Below, piece after piece: positions 5,373 to 5,421 of a stretch of DNA of 5,421 nt. Position numbers and translations under genes: made by a program. Below the pieces are notes generated by a model. That model was not told the origin of the DNA. It saw nothing but the letters and a program-made list of their open reading frames with translations, and did no database searches. The stretch comes from Pseudomonadota bacterium (GTDB taxonomy: Bacteria; Pseudomonadota; Gammaproteobacteria; GCA-001735895). Within the stretch, counting starts at the first letter, position 1; each line of letters starts with the position of its first letter. The stretch spans positions 1 through 5,421 of the forward strand of contig JACZQS010000192.1 in NCBI GenBank assembly GCA_022545625.1, in the 5' to 3' direction.

Positions 5373-5421
5373 ATGAACAAAAAGCCCCTCGTATTGGTAA
5401 CACGCAAGTTACCCGATTCGG
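5373..5421 (+). CDS. N-terminus of a D-2-hydroxyacid dehydrogenase-like protein (glyoxylate/hydroxypyruvate reductase type), 3' truncated
   Basis: Sixteen codons are visible before the window ends, reading MNKKPLVLVTRKLPDS. The pattern K-P-x-V-x-V-T-R-K/R-L-P is typical of the first beta strand of D-2-hydroxyacid dehydrogenases that reduce glyoxylate or hydroxypyruvate with NAD(P)H. None of the nucleotide-binding or catalytic residues are in view, so the call rests on this short start. The ATG at 5373 must be the start or close to it: an in-frame TAA lies at 5352-5354, at the edge of the mobile element. No good Shine-Dalgarno is present. The gene is divergent from the transporter operon and separated from its likely promoter by the palindromic element. 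Confidence 0.55.
   Translation, partial: MNKKPLVLVTRKLPDS

Overview
The window looks like a chromosomal housekeeping block of a gammaproteobacterium of moderate GC content. The main evidence is gene content and order: nadK (3' end), recN, fur (reverse), bamE, then rnfH and ratA (reverse). The recN / fur / bamE (omlA) / rnfH / ratA arrangement is familiar from Pseudomonas-type gammaproteobacteria; Enterobacteria have a similar block without fur. I cannot place the organism more precisely from sequence alone.

Layout. Positions 2-181 hold the last 59 codons of NAD kinase, whose stop overlaps the start of recN (181-1851) by one base. recN converges on fur (1872-2282, reverse) across only 20 bp, and a 16-bp tandem duplication spans both stop codons. 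fur and bamE (2363-2683) diverge from an 80-bp spacer with a good forward promoter candidate. bamE converges on a reverse-strand operon of three tightly packed genes, in transcription order: a divergent neurotransmitter:sodium symporter family transporter (3516-4913), ratA (3072-3512) and rnfH (2765-3082). A strong sigma70-like promoter for this operon lies at 4942-4970.

Positions 4914-5372 are non-coding. They hold two divergent promoter candidates and a 284-bp palindromic, coding-free mobile element (5067-5350) resembling a MITE. It has 31-bp terminal inverted repeats (29/31) and is flanked by TTAA on both sides. Its left arm appears to be interrupted by a further 103-bp palindromic piece, so the whole can be drawn as a three-way junction. 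It sits 22 bp before the start of a D-2-hydroxyacid dehydrogenase-like gene that runs off the window (5373-5421), apparently between that gene's promoter and its start codon.

Functionally, the left part combines cofactor synthesis (NadK), double-strand-break repair (RecN), iron-responsive regulation (Fur), outer-membrane protein assembly (BamE), quinone-related lipid binding (RatA) and a small ubiquitin-fold protein (RnfH). These are conserved neighbours, not one pathway. The transporter and the dehydrogenase are the accessory part. The least ordinary items are the palindromic element, its position in a probable 5' leader, and the transporter, which by my motif alignment has lost several gate and sodium-site residues typical of its family.
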